64,000 nucleotides of DNA, from assembly GCF_001428045.1 (NCBI RefSeq), contig NZ_LMSD01000001.1, positions 1 to 64,000 of the forward strand, read 5' to 3'. The position numbers and the translations under genes are program-made. This document shows positions 23,699 through 32,319 of this stretch, one piece after another. The DNA comes from Paenibacillus sp. Soil750 (lineage in GTDB: Bacteria; Bacillota; Bacilli; Paenibacillales; NBRC-103111). The notes under the pieces were generated by a model. The model saw only the letters and a list, made by a program, of their open reading frames with translations, was not told the origin of the DNA and did no database searches. How positions within the stretch are numbered: the stretch's first letter is position 1; each line of letters starts with the position of its first letter.

Positions 23699-24814
23699 AT
23701 GCTGGATCCTAGATTAACTAAGCTTGCTGATGTATTGGTGAATTATTCAGTTAAGGCACAGCCAGGTGAAAATATTTTAATTGAAGCTTATGGGATTGAT
23801 TCTGCTCTTGTAAAAGAAATCGTCAAAAAGGTTCACGCCGCGGGTGCACAACCTTTTGTTAACTTGCGTGACCATGCTGTGATTCGTGAGCTCGTTATGA
23901 ACGGTACGGAAGCTCAAATGCAAACATGGGCAGATGTAGACGCCTTCCAAATGAAGCAAATGAACGGTTACATAGGTGTTCGCGGTGGTGCGAATATTTA
24001 TGAACTGTCGGATATTCCGGCTGATCGGATGAAGTTGTACAATTCCGTGTACTATCAACAGGTACATTTCGATGTCCGCATCAAGGATACAAGATGGGTT
24101 GTTCTTCGCTACCCAACATCTTCGATGGCTCAGCTTGCTAGTATGAGTACGGATGCGTTCGAGGATTTCTATTTCAATGTATGTACGATGGATTATGGCA
24201 AAATGTCCAAAGCGATGGATCCGTTGAAAGAGCTTATGGATCGCACTGACAAAGTGCGCCTTGTTGGCCCGGGTACAGATTTGACGTTCTCGATCAAAGG
24301 TATTGGCGGCGTGAAATGCGACGGAGAGCTTAACATTCCAGATGGCGAAGTGTACTCCGCTCCTGTGCGTGATTCCGTCAACGGTGTAATTTCGTATAAT
24401 ACGCCTTCACCGCATGATGGCTTTATTTTCGAGAATGTGGTGCTTCATTTCGAAAATGGTAAAATCGTCAAAGCCACAGCGAATGACACGGATCGTATCA
24501 ATGAAATTTTCGACATGGATGAAGGCGCGCGTTATGTAGGTGAGTTCGCGATCGGCGTGAATCCTTACATTCAGCACCCGATGAAAGATATTCTGTTCGA
24601 TGAGAAAATCGATGGAAGCTTCCACTTCACACCTGGTAATTGTTATGATGATGCTTACAACGGCAACAAATCTTCGCTGCACTGGGATATGGTGAACATC
24701 CAACGTCCTGAGTATGGTGGCGGCGAAATTTGGTTTGATGACGTGTTGATCCGTAAGGATGGTATCTTCGTATTGCCTGAGCTTCTTGTATTGAATCCAG
24801 AGAACCTGAAATAG
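23699..24814 (+). CDS. M29-family metallo-aminopeptidase
   Basis: A 371-residue aminopeptidase of the AmpS/PepS/aminopeptidase T family, cytoplasmic, releasing N-terminal residues from peptides with a two-metal centre. Seen: an N-terminal Rossmann-like domain (LADVLVNYSVKAQPGENILI), and a C-terminal catalytic domain with expected metal ligands in GELNIPDGEVYSAP, RYVGEFAIGVNP, SLHWDMV and GGGEIWFDDVLI. Length fits the family. It is the second gene of an operon with the winged-helix regulator and ends in a strong terminator. Confidence 0.93.
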   Translation: MLDPRLTKLADVLVNYSVKAQPGENILIEAYGIDSALVKEIVKKVHAAGAQPFVNLRDHAVIRELVMNGTEAQMQTWADVDAFQMKQMNGYIGVRGGANIYELSDIPADRMKLYNSVYYQQVHFDVRIKDTRWVVLRYPTSSMAQLASMSTDAFEDFYFNVCTMDYGKMSKAMDPLKELMDRTDKVRLVGPGTDLTFSIKGIGGVKCDGELNIPDGEVYSAPVRDSVNGVISYNTPSPHDGFIFENVVLHFENGKIVKATANDTDRINEIFDMDEGARYVGEFAIGVNPYIQHPMKDILFDEKIDGSFHFTPGNCYDDAYNGNKSSLHWDMVNIQRPEYGGGEIWFDDVLIRKDGIFVLPELLVLNPENLK

Positions 24815-24828
24815 GTTTTGAATAGTTA

Positions 24829-24870
24829 AAAAGGTTGCCCAAGTCGTTGAGACCTGGGCAACCTTTTTTT
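24829..24870. terminator. Terminator after the aminopeptidase
   Basis: AAAGGTTGCCCA / TGGGCAACCTTT stem with seven T residues. It sits between convergent genes and may serve both. Confidence 0.9.
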
Positions 24871-24885
24871 GTAATAACAACGGGG

Positions 24886-25284
24886 TTATGACATTGTGGC
24901 TTTCAACTGCTGGACAATTTTCTTAGGTGCCGTACGCGCGTACCCTTCTACGATCAAATCTTCAATCTCTGCCCATGGCACGAGTTCAATGTTCATAATG
25001 CTAACCCAGCCATGCTGGCCGATATATGGCGTCTTCTTATAAGGCGTGCCATCCTGACCTAAGAGAAACTCTTGAGTAGTAAGGTTCGTTTTGAAAGAGG
25101 TTGAGACTTGGTCATCGCTCTCACCTACAAAAATAAAAGGTTTGTCCTTGACACGAAAGGTAGTGTGGCCAAAGCCATCAACCTTTTCTTCTACTACCGG
25201 CAGTTTTGTGCAAAAATCGCGGAGTCTGGCAACCAGCGCCAATCCTTCCGGGGAGGCAATTTGACTGTGGGACACAAGGGTCAA
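24886..25284 (-). CDS. MmcQ/YjbR family protein
   Basis: A 132-residue single-domain protein of the MmcQ/YjbR family, a CyaY-like fold of double-wing type. Seen: LPVVEEKVDGFGHTTFRVKD, KPFIFVGESD, and the C-terminal block GWVSIMNIELVPWAEIEDLI followed by a basic helix. Family members are annotated as possible DNA-binding proteins, but their role is not known. It is a single gene; upstream of its start there is AGTTGACCC with only a weak ribosome binding site. Confidence 0.82.
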   Translation of the reverse strand: MTLVSHSQIASPEGLALVARLRDFCTKLPVVEEKVDGFGHTTFRVKDKPFIFVGESDDQVSTSFKTNLTTQEFLLGQDGTPYKKTPYIGQHGWVSIMNIELVPWAEIEDLIVEGYARTAPKKIVQQLKATMS

Positions 25285-25330
25285 CTCCTAAGTATGGATT
25301 GAGATTTTCCAAGGTAAGCAAAACTGCTTA

Positions 25331-26182
25331 TTACACCCGTCGTTGCTGCGATTGGTACTGACGGGGGGGCAGGCCGACGGCCTTTTTAAAAGTCCGAATG
25401 AAGTTCGAATAATCGTTGAAGCCTGCGAGCTGGCACGTGTCGGTGACGGTGGAGCCTTCGCGCAGCAAATGTTTGGCTCTGGCGATGCGCTTGAACAGAA
25501 TGTGCTCATGAATGGTGCTGCCTGTATGCTTTTTGAAAAGCCGGCATAGGTAGGAGCGATTCATGAAGACAACTTGTTCGAGTACCTCGAGCGACAGATC
25601 CTGATCTAAATTTTCATCAATGTAGGTGAAGAGAGAGGAGAGCTTGTCTGGCATCATGACCTGTTCTTCTTGTTTCCCTTGATTCTGGAAGATTCGATTA
25701 ATAAAAACGAGCAGCTCAATAAAAGTAGCAAAATAAAGGATTTCTGAACCTGGTAAAGCCTGCGGGCGACGATGCATTTCCATGCGATCGTAGAGTTTCA
25801 TGATGTCGTCAATTTGCGGCGGCGTCAGTCTCATGCGATTTTGCTCACCAAATACACGATTATTGAAGCAGTTCAACAAGTCGAACTGTTGAGAATTCAT
25901 ATGTTGGAGCAGCGCTGGATTGAAATGAATAACAACGTTCTCATAGCGCTGTTTCTTCGATTGGAAATTAGGTCGATGCAGCTCATTGCTATGCATGATC
26001 AGCAGATCGCCGTACTGCAAGGGATACACTTGCTTCTCAATGAAATAATGAACATCGCCGGTAAGGAAGAAATAGATTTCATAATGGTCCTGATGTTGGT
26101 GAAAGTCCAACGGTAATGGATTATGTGTTATAGCGTGTCGGAAAGTCAACAGCCGGTCGAGATTCTTGTACATTTCCTGCAT
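25331..26182 (-). CDS. AraC-family transcriptional regulator with N-terminal cupin
   Basis: A 283-residue regulator. The N-terminal part is a cupin sensor (PLDFHQHQDHYEIYFFLTGD and YPLQYGDLLIMHSNELHRP). The C-terminal 100 residues are the double helix-turn-helix of AraC: LSLEVLEQVVFMNRSYLCRL, then IARAKHLLREGSTVTDTCQL and GFNDYSNFIRTFKKAVGLPP. Such regulators usually respond to a sugar or polyol. The start at 26182 follows GAGGAGATCTTC; the open frame extends 17 codons upstream but without a site. It is divergent from a sugar-phosphate isomerase-like gene, its probable target. Confidence 0.9.
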   Translation of the reverse strand: MQEMYKNLDRLLTFRHAITHNPLPLDFHQHQDHYEIYFFLTGDVHYFIEKQVYPLQYGDLLIMHSNELHRPNFQSKKQRYENVVIHFNPALLQHMNSQQFDLLNCFNNRVFGEQNRMRLTPPQIDDIMKLYDRMEMHRRPQALPGSEILYFATFIELLVFINRIFQNQGKQEEQVMMPDKLSSLFTYIDENLDQDLSLEVLEQVVFMNRSYLCRLFKKHTGSTIHEHILFKRIARAKHLLREGSTVTDTCQLAGFNDYSNFIRTFKKAVGLPPRQYQSQQRRV

Positions 26183-26298
26183 GTGAAGATCTCCTCTGTG
26201 AGTTGGAGTCAATATTAGCAAACTTTTGCCCAATTAATGCAATGAATACGTTTTTATTATACTGCAAAATATAGGAGAGATAAACATTCAACCTGATC

Positions 26299-26327
26299 TT
26301 GCTTATACTTAAGCTTATGCTTACGAT
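26299..26327 (+). promoter_or_regulatory. Probable SigA promoter of the TIM-barrel isomerase
   Basis: TTGCTT (26299-26304), 17 bases, TACGAT (26322-26327), about 40 bases before the ATG at 26367. Confidence 0.55.
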
Positions 26328-26330
26328 GCT

Positions 26331-26350
26331 AGTTTTTCTAGCGAAAAACT
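26331..26350. promoter_or_regulatory. Palindrome just downstream of the isomerase promoter
   Basis: AGTTTTTC - TAGC - GAAAAACT, perfect 8-bp arms, immediately after the -10 box and before the ribosome binding site TTTAGGAGG. It may be an operator or a 5' hairpin. Confidence 0.5.
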
Positions 26351-26366
26351 TTTAGGAGGCTTATAT

Positions 26367-27218
26367 ATGAAATTATCCGTATTTACTGTCGCTACACCTG
26401 ACTTTACACCTGAAGAGCTTGCTAAAGCTGCTGCCGCTGCTGGTATTACTGGCATTGAGTGGCGCTTCAAAGATATTCCTGCGGACGCAGTTGGAGAGAC
26501 GCCATCCTTCTGGAGAAATAATCTGTGCTCAATCGATCCGGCAGCTTCCGATGCAGAACTAGAGCGTTTTAAGCAAGCAGCTCTGAACGAGAACCTTGTG
26601 AACCTGAGCATTACACCTTATTTGAATAACTGTGATGTTGCTGAAACGGAGCATGTGTTTAAAGCAGCTCAAAAAATCGGCGTGCCATTCATCCGTGTTG
26701 GCGTACCTGGTTACGATAAGAGCAAAAACTACAATGATTTGTTTGCTAAAGCAGTGGACTACCTGCACCATGTCCAAGAGCTTTCCCAGCAGTATGGCGT
26801 TAAAGGTTTAATAGAGACGCATCACAATACGATCACTGCGAGTGCTGGTCTAGCGCATAGACTCGTATCTGGTTTCAAACCGGAGAACATTGGTGTGCTT
26901 CACGATGCGGGTAACATGGTGCATGAAGGCTTTGAGAACCACCGTATGGGTCTTGAATTGCTTGGGCCATACCTTGCACATGTGCATGTTAAGAATGCGG
27001 CATGGACGCTTTCAGGTGAAGAGCAAGATGGCATTAAGCTTTGGAAAAGCGAATGGGCGCCGATTGATGCGGGTATCGTGAACTGGAAGCAAGTGCTTGG
27101 TGATTTGAAAGCTGTTGGCTACGACGGTTACCTTGGTATTGAAGATTTCAGCGGCCAATTCGGTTCACAAGAGATGCTGAATAACTTCTCAGCGAAAGTG
27201 AAGCAATGGTTGGCATAA
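26367..27218 (+). CDS. Sugar phosphate isomerase/epimerase (xylose isomerase-like TIM barrel)
   Basis: A 283-residue AP-endonuclease-2-type TIM-barrel protein. Expected metal-binding residues are in TGIEWRFKD (Glu), GLIETHHNTI (Glu and His), GVLHDAGNMVHEG (Asp), LAHVHVKNAAW (His) and GYLGIEDFSG (Glu). Members isomerise or epimerise sugars or inositol derivatives with a divalent metal. The substrate is unknown; the divergent AraC regulator implies induction by a carbohydrate. The ATG follows TAGGAGGCTTATAT, and the gene ends at its own terminator. Confidence 0.87.
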   Translation: MKLSVFTVATPDFTPEELAKAAAAAGITGIEWRFKDIPADAVGETPSFWRNNLCSIDPAASDAELERFKQAALNENLVNLSITPYLNNCDVAETEHVFKAAQKIGVPFIRVGVPGYDKSKNYNDLFAKAVDYLHHVQELSQQYGVKGLIETHHNTITASAGLAHRLVSGFKPENIGVLHDAGNMVHEGFENHRMGLELLGPYLAHVHVKNAAWTLSGEEQDGIKLWKSEWAPIDAGIVNWKQVLGDLKAVGYDGYLGIEDFSGQFGSQEMLNNFSAKVKQWLA

Positions 27219-27235
27219 AATAAATGAGATAAGCG

Positions 27236-27279
27236 AAAAACCTTCAAATCCACTGAAAAGTGGGGTTGAAGGTTTTTTG
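27236..27279. terminator. Bidirectional terminator
   Basis: AAAACCTTCAA / TTGAAGGTTTTTT outer stem with an inner CCACT / AGTGG stem, between convergent genes, with T-runs on both strands. Confidence 0.9.
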
Positions 27280-27296
27280 GTCTTACATCTATAGCG

Positions 27297-28028
27297 TTAG
27301 TTGTCTTCCGTATGCAATTTCACAATCGCACGAATCGCAGCATCAATTTCCCGCTCAATGGCGCCAGAAACGACATCCGTATGCGGGTTGTAAACTTCCC
27401 GCAAATCGGCATCTGCATAACCGTCCAAGGCAACAATGGCGCCAGCGCGCACACCCCGCAGCGAAGCAATGACATAGAGAGCGGCAATTTCCATCTCAAC
27501 GGCCAAAGCGCCAGCTTGCTTGTATTTACGATGAGGGAATTCCTCGACTCCTTGGAAGAAAGCATCCAAGGTAACGGTAATCCCTTGTTTCACGAGTCCG
27601 TTCGTTTCAGAAGCCGCTTCATACAGCGCACGGGTAACTGTGTGATCAGCTACAGCGGGGAAGCCGTGAGGAACTAACTGGCGAGTTAAGCCTTCTTCAC
27701 GTACCGCGGCTGTGCTTACAACGAGACTTCCTGGCGGTACGTCGGCTGAGTATGATCCAGCGGTTCCGACGCGAATCAGCGTCTTTACGCCGCCTTTGAT
27801 GAGCTCCTCGAAGCAAACAGCTGCACCAGGTGACCCGACACCATGACTCACAACGGTGATGGGAACGCCATTCTTTTCGCCTACAAAAGTCCGATATTCT
27901 CGGCTGAAGGAAAGCTCACGCGCATTGTCCAGCTTGCGGGAAATGGCTTCCGCTCTGAACGGGTCACCGCACACGATGGCATAGGGAGTTAAGTCCTCCG
28001 AATTGACTTGTAAGATAGATAAAAGCAA
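27297..28028 (-). CDS. Nucleoside phosphorylase (uridine/purine phosphorylase family)
   Basis: A 243-residue phosphorylase that splits a nucleoside with phosphate into base and ribose 1-phosphate. Seen: YAIVCGDPFRAEAISRKL at the N-terminus, VSHGVGSPGAAVCFEELI, LIRVGTAGSYSADVPPGSLV (phosphate and ribose site), and VEMEIAALYVIA (the Glu-Met-Glu that holds the ribose). The open frame extends 71 codons upstream through the previous gene, but the real start is the TTG at 28028, right after that gene's stop and ten bases after AAAGGAG. It is the last gene of the nucleoside-uptake operon, which fits salvage of imported nucleosides. Confidence 0.88.
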   Translation of the reverse strand: MLLSILQVNSEDLTPYAIVCGDPFRAEAISRKLDNARELSFSREYRTFVGEKNGVPITVVSHGVGSPGAAVCFEELIKGGVKTLIRVGTAGSYSADVPPGSLVVSTAAVREEGLTRQLVPHGFPAVADHTVTRALYEAASETNGLVKQGITVTLDAFFQGVEEFPHRKYKQAGALAVEMEIAALYVIASLRGVRAGAIVALDGYADADLREVYNPHTDVVSGAIEREIDAAIRAIVKLHTEDN

Positions 28029-28029
28029 C

Positions 28030-28707
28030 TTAATCGAACTCCTTTCTGACCCACTCATCTTCGGGGATTGGAATGGCTTCGCCGGAGAAGCGCTGTTCTT
28101 CGAACGGATCTGCGACGTTATGGAAGCCGTTGCGTTCCCAGAAGCCTTCGCGATCTTCCGACATGAATTCGATACCGCGAATCCACTTGGCACTTTTCCA
28201 GAAATACAAATGTGGAACAACGAGGCGAAGCGGCCAACCATGCTTCAGCGTCAGAGGCTTGCCATCGAAGGTCGTGGCCAGCAAGATATCATCTCCCATG
28301 AGATCGGCGAGTGGCACATTCGTTTCATAGTCATTGTCCGCATGAATCATGACATATTTTCCTTCGGGTTTTACATTGATCAGTTGAAGGAAATCTCGGA
28401 AGCGCACACCTTCCCATACCGTATCCAGCTTGGACCAACGGGTCACACAGTGAATATCGCACTGGATTTGTGTGTGTGGTAAAGCCAATATGTCGTCATA
28501 GCTGAATGTTTTCTCTTCGGCTACTTCTCCAAAAACGCGCAGCGACCACGCTGCCATATCGTACTTAGGAACTTCGCCTTCATGTAAAATAGGAAAGCGG
28601 TCCGTCACGACTTGACCAGGTGGAATCCGACCAGCAAGCTCTGGTGGAACGTCTACAGCGGGGATTTGCATGCGCTTAATGCGCTCCGCTTTGGTGTCTT
28701 TATGCAT
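28030..28707 (-). CDS. Sulfite-oxidase-like molybdopterin oxidoreductase (YuiH type)
   Basis: A 225-residue protein of the SUOX-fold family. The conserved molybdenum-ligating cysteine is in CDIHCVTRWSKLD, with further cofactor-binding stretches WEGVRFRDFL, NDYETNVPLADLM, GWPLRLVVPHLYFWKSAKWI and IEFMSEDREGFWERNG. There is no haem domain or twin-arginine signal, so it appears cytoplasmic, as for the YuiH group. The substrate is unknown. It sits in the nucleoside-uptake operon one base before the phosphorylase start and 50 bases after a permease, suggesting a purine-related or otherwise linked redox step; that link is inference. Confidence 0.87.
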   Translation of the reverse strand: MHKDTKAERIKRMQIPAVDVPPELAGRIPPGQVVTDRFPILHEGEVPKYDMAAWSLRVFGEVAEEKTFSYDDILALPHTQIQCDIHCVTRWSKLDTVWEGVRFRDFLQLINVKPEGKYVMIHADNDYETNVPLADLMGDDILLATTFDGKPLTLKHGWPLRLVVPHLYFWKSAKWIRGIEFMSEDREGFWERNGFHNVADPFEEQRFSGEAIPIPEDEWVRKEFD

Positions 28708-28757
28708 CTGCCATCCTCCTAAGCTTAGGTTGATAAAGGTTTGTTTATAGTGCCTTT

Positions 28758-29681
28758 TTAACGCGAACTGCCATTCGCTTTCTGTGCATCTGCCAAGTAG
28801 TTGCTTTTACGGAAGAACAGCATCGCAAGCAAGGTCACGATATACGGCAGCATTTGTGTGAAATGAGTGGGTAAAGAGAAGCCTTGAAGTCGGATACTGA
28901 ACGCATCCATTAAGCCGAACAGTAGGCTGGACGCCATGACGCCAATCGGGTTGGATTGGCCTAGCATCGTGGCTACGAGTGCGATAAATCCACGGCCTGC
29001 TGTCATACCTTCGGTAAACATCGTAACTTGTCCGAGTGAAAGCTGTGCACCTGCTAGTCCACAAAGGACACCACAGATAAGTACGGCCAAATATTGCATC
29101 CGATTGACTTTAATCCCGATGCTTTTCGCAGCAACAGGGTTTTCCCCAACAGCAATCATACGGAAGCCAGTAACGGATTTAAATAGGAAATACTGAAGCA
29201 CGAAAACAAGCACAAAAGCCAGATAAACAAGCGGAGAATGCCCGGAAATAATCCCGCCTACGACAGGGATATCTTTAATCAAGGGGATGTCCCACTTCGG
29301 CAGTCCGATCATATTTTTATCATAGAAAGCGCCTTTGACATGAAAGATGGCTTTCAAACAAAATGCGGTTAAACCTAACGCAAGAAAGTTAAAGGAAATA
29401 CCGACAACGATGACATTGGCCTGTAAATGAATACTCATATAGGCAAATATCCAGGAAAACAGCATGGTCACGGCAACAGCAATAAGCACCGCTAGAAATA
29501 CATTGCCTGTATAGTAATTGCCCACGATCGCAGAGAAGGCGCCTACGAGCACAAATCCTTCTAAGCCAACGTTGAACAAACCGACTCTTGAACAGATCGC
29601 CCCGCCGAGTGCGGCTAGAAGGATCGGAGCTACCATGCGAAACATGGAGTTAAATAAAGCTACATCAAGAAGATGCTGCAT
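28758..29681 (-). CDS. Nucleoside ABC transporter permease (NupQ/YufQ-like)
   Basis: A 307-residue inner-membrane permease with about nine hydrophobic segments. It belongs to the BPD_transp_2 family used with BMP-type binding proteins. Seen: GLFNVGLEGFVLVGAFSAI near the N-terminus, GFRMIAVGENPVAAKSIGI (the cytoplasmic coupling region) and GRGFIALVATMLGQSNPIG. With the second permease it forms the channel. Its ATG, after AAAGGAGGTAAGAGCG, overlaps the end of the upstream permease by 17 bases. Confidence 0.9.
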   Translation of the reverse strand: MQHLLDVALFNSMFRMVAPILLAALGGAICSRVGLFNVGLEGFVLVGAFSAIVGNYYTGNVFLAVLIAVAVTMLFSWIFAYMSIHLQANVIVVGISFNFLALGLTAFCLKAIFHVKGAFYDKNMIGLPKWDIPLIKDIPVVGGIISGHSPLVYLAFVLVFVLQYFLFKSVTGFRMIAVGENPVAAKSIGIKVNRMQYLAVLICGVLCGLAGAQLSLGQVTMFTEGMTAGRGFIALVATMLGQSNPIGVMASSLLFGLMDAFSIRLQGFSLPTHFTQMLPYIVTLLAMLFFRKSNYLADAQKANGSSR

Positions 29682-30732
29682 CGCTCTTACCTCCTTTCCG
29701 TCGTTTCCATAGGGTGTAGCTGAACTTGGCCGTTACAAACAAGATCAGCAAGGATTGAATAACGCTGGAAATTTCCAACGGAATGTCCGTATTACGTTCA
29801 ACACCACTGCCGCCGGTTTGCAGTGCAGCAAGGAGTATAGACGCGATCGCCGTACCGAGCGGGTGAGCACCGGAAAGCAGCGTTGCCATGATACCCGACC
29901 AAGCGTAGCCTGGGTTCGAAATCATACCGTCTGTATAGCGGTATTGCATACCAAGGACTTCAACAGCTCCGGCTAGCCCCGCGAAACCACCACTGGCAAA
30001 CATACTCGCCAGCATCACTTTACGTCTGTTGACGCCGCCATAGGCCGCAAACAACGGATTGTAACCGAGCATACGGATTTCATAGCCAGCGACGGTGTAT
30101 TTAATGAATAAAAATAAGAGAACGGCAAGTCCAATCGCAATAATAAAGCCTGCGTGAATGCTCATACCTTGAAACAATTTGGGCAGCCAGACGCTTTTAT
30201 CAATCATCATCGTTTGTGCTAGCGCAGCAGAACCTGTCTTATCTTTGAATGGGTAGGCGACCATATAACCAGCAAATAGAGCCGCGATATAATTCAGCAG
30301 CAGCGTTGTAATGATCAAATTCATACGAAATTTAGCATCCAACCAGCCGGCAAAAGCGGACCAGATGCCGCCTGCTAGAATTCCGCCTAGAATAGCAGCT
30401 ACTAATTTAAATAGAGGAGGCCCAGGCAGATAGAGGGCGACCATCGCGCTGGATAAAGCGCCTAGGATCATTTGACCTTCGGACCCCATGTTGAAGAATC
30501 CGGCACGGAAGGCGATCGATACGCCTAACCCAACAAGAATGAGTGGCGTAGCGCGTGTTAATGTATTCGTTAAGAAGTAGAAGCTGCCGAAGGCGCCTTT
30601 CCACATTTGCGCATAGGTATCAACGACGGAACCGCCAATGAGGGCAATGGCAATTGCACCACCAAGTAGGCCGATGACTACGGCTAGCAGCGGCTGAATC
30701 CAAGCGCTTAGATTTAATCGACTTTTAAGCAT
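29665..30732 (-). CDS. Nucleoside ABC transporter permease (NupP/YufP-like)
   Basis: A 355-residue BPD_transp_2 permease with about nine or ten hydrophobic segments. Seen: RAGFFNMGSEGQMILGALSS, the family signature after the first helices, YEIRMLGYNPLFAAYGGVN (coupling helix) and GYAWSGIMATLLSGAHPLG. The open frame starts earlier, but GGAGGCGATTCCA fixes the ATG at 30732, which overlaps the end of the ATPase gene by eight bases. Second membrane subunit of the BMP-type importer. Its end overlaps the next permease. Confidence 0.9.
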   Translation of the reverse strand: MLKSRLNLSAWIQPLLAVVIGLLGGAIAIALIGGSVVDTYAQMWKGAFGSFYFLTNTLTRATPLILVGLGVSIAFRAGFFNMGSEGQMILGALSSAMVALYLPGPPLFKLVAAILGGILAGGIWSAFAGWLDAKFRMNLIITTLLLNYIAALFAGYMVAYPFKDKTGSAALAQTMMIDKSVWLPKLFQGMSIHAGFIIAIGLAVLLFLFIKYTVAGYEIRMLGYNPLFAAYGGVNRRKVMLASMFASGGFAGLAGAVEVLGMQYRYTDGMISNPGYAWSGIMATLLSGAHPLGTAIASILLAALQTGGSGVERNTDIPLEISSVIQSLLILFVTAKFSYTLWKRRKGGKSDAASS

Positions 30733-32224
30733 TGGAATCGCCTCCTGCCATCCATAAGCTGATTTGCTCTTCAGTTGCTTGCTCGGCCGACAATTCGCCG
30801 GCAATGCGTCCTTCGTACATGACGACGATACGATCAGACAGTTTGAGAATCTCGGTTAATTCGGAGGATACTAATAAAATAGCGCCTTGTTCATCGCGTT
30901 TTCGCAGCAATTCTTCATGAATCAATTCCATAGCGCCAATATCGACACCGCGCGTCGGTTCAGCTGCAATTAAAAAGGGTTGATGCTGAGCAATTTCCCT
31001 GGCGACAATCAGCTTCTGCAAATTACCGCCAGAAAGAAACTTCACTTTTGCTTCTTGAGATCCGGCCTTAATTTGAAACTGTTGAATGAAGCCGCTGACC
31101 ATGTTACGGAGTTCTTTGCCTTGTAAAAAACCAGTGCGGCTTTTGGTTCTATGATGGCCCATGGTGCCATTTTCTAGCACAGTGCCTTCTTTGGCAGCGC
31201 CCCATTGGTAGCGATCTTCGGGTACATGGGATAGCCCGATATCTCTAATTTCGCGGACGGAACGTCCTTGAATAGGTTTGCCTAACAGTTGGATTTCTCC
31301 CTGATCAATGGATTGAAGCCCTGAGATCGCTTGAATCAATTCCGATTGGCCATTGCCTGAAATACCCGCAATCCCAACGATTTCCCCGGCTTTTACTTGC
31401 AAATTGACGCGATCGAGCACAGGTTTTCCTTTATCACCATGAATGGATACGTCTTTGAGTTGAAGAACAGCTTGGCCCGTATTCGCAGTGCGCTTTTGCA
31501 GCTGCTTCAAATCACGTCCAACCATTAACTTGGACAATTCCTCGATACTCGTAGCATTTGCGTCTACAGTTCCGGTTATTTTCCCGTCCCGAAGCACGGT
31601 TACCCGATCTGCGACTTCCATAACTTCATGCAGCTTGTGCGTAATAATAATAAAGCTTTTGCCGAGTTTCGCTAAGCTTTTCATAATAACGAGTAGCTCT
31701 TTCGCTTCCAGTGGGGTCAGTACGCCAGTAGGCTCGTCCAAAATAATGATATCGGCACCTTGATAGAGCACTTTCAAGATTTCTACACGCTGCTGCAAAC
31801 CAAGCGGACATTCAGCCACCTTGATGTTCGGATCAATGGGTAAGCGATATTTCGCGCAAAGTTCCTCAACTTGGGAGGCGGCTTTTTTACGGTCAAAGGC
31901 AAGCCCAGCTCTGGGCTCGTTGCCAATCACGATATTTTCAGCCACTGTAAATGAAGGAAAAAGCATGAAATGCTGATGCACCATCCCAATCCGATTACGG
32001 ATTGCATCGGTGGGATTGGTAAACACGACTTCTTTACCGTTCAAAAGAATGCTGCCAGCCGAAGGCTGCTCCATGCCGTACAAGATACGCATTAGCGTCG
32101 TTTTACCGGCTCCATTTTCCCCGACTAATGCATGAATCTCACCTTGACGCAGCGAGAAATCAACGTCCGAATTCGCTGTTAAATTGCCATATGTTTTCGT
32201 AATTTGACGCATTTGAAGCAGCAT
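30725..32224 (-). CDS. Nucleoside ABC transporter ATPase with two nucleotide-binding domains (NupO/YufO-like)
   Basis: A 499-residue cytoplasmic ATPase with tandem ABC domains. The first has Walker A GENGAGKTT, signature PLGLQQRVEILK and Walker B ADIIILDEPTGVLTP. The second has a degenerate Walker A GISGNGQSE, signature LSGGNLQKLIVARE and an altered Walker B with AAEPTRGVD. This arrangement is typical of the sugar/nucleoside group of importers with one fused ATPase. It energises the two downstream permeases and follows the binding-protein gene by 95 bases. Confidence 0.92.
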   Translation of the reverse strand: MLLQMRQITKTYGNLTANSDVDFSLRQGEIHALVGENGAGKTTLMRILYGMEQPSAGSILLNGKEVVFTNPTDAIRNRIGMVHQHFMLFPSFTVAENIVIGNEPRAGLAFDRKKAASQVEELCAKYRLPIDPNIKVAECPLGLQQRVEILKVLYQGADIIILDEPTGVLTPLEAKELLVIMKSLAKLGKSFIIITHKLHEVMEVADRVTVLRDGKITGTVDANATSIEELSKLMVGRDLKQLQKRTANTGQAVLQLKDVSIHGDKGKPVLDRVNLQVKAGEIVGIAGISGNGQSELIQAISGLQSIDQGEIQLLGKPIQGRSVREIRDIGLSHVPEDRYQWGAAKEGTVLENGTMGHHRTKSRTGFLQGKELRNMVSGFIQQFQIKAGSQEAKVKFLSGGNLQKLIVAREIAQHQPFLIAAEPTRGVDIGAMELIHEELLRKRDEQGAILLVSSELTEILKLSDRIVVMYEGRIAGELSAEQATEEQISLWMAGGDSNA

Positions 32225-32319
32225 AGCGGCTTTTCGCTCCTCTACCTAGACATGAGGAAACTGCTTACGTCGCCGTAAACAGTTCCCAGGTCAAAAATAT
32301 GCAATTATGGTACGGATAA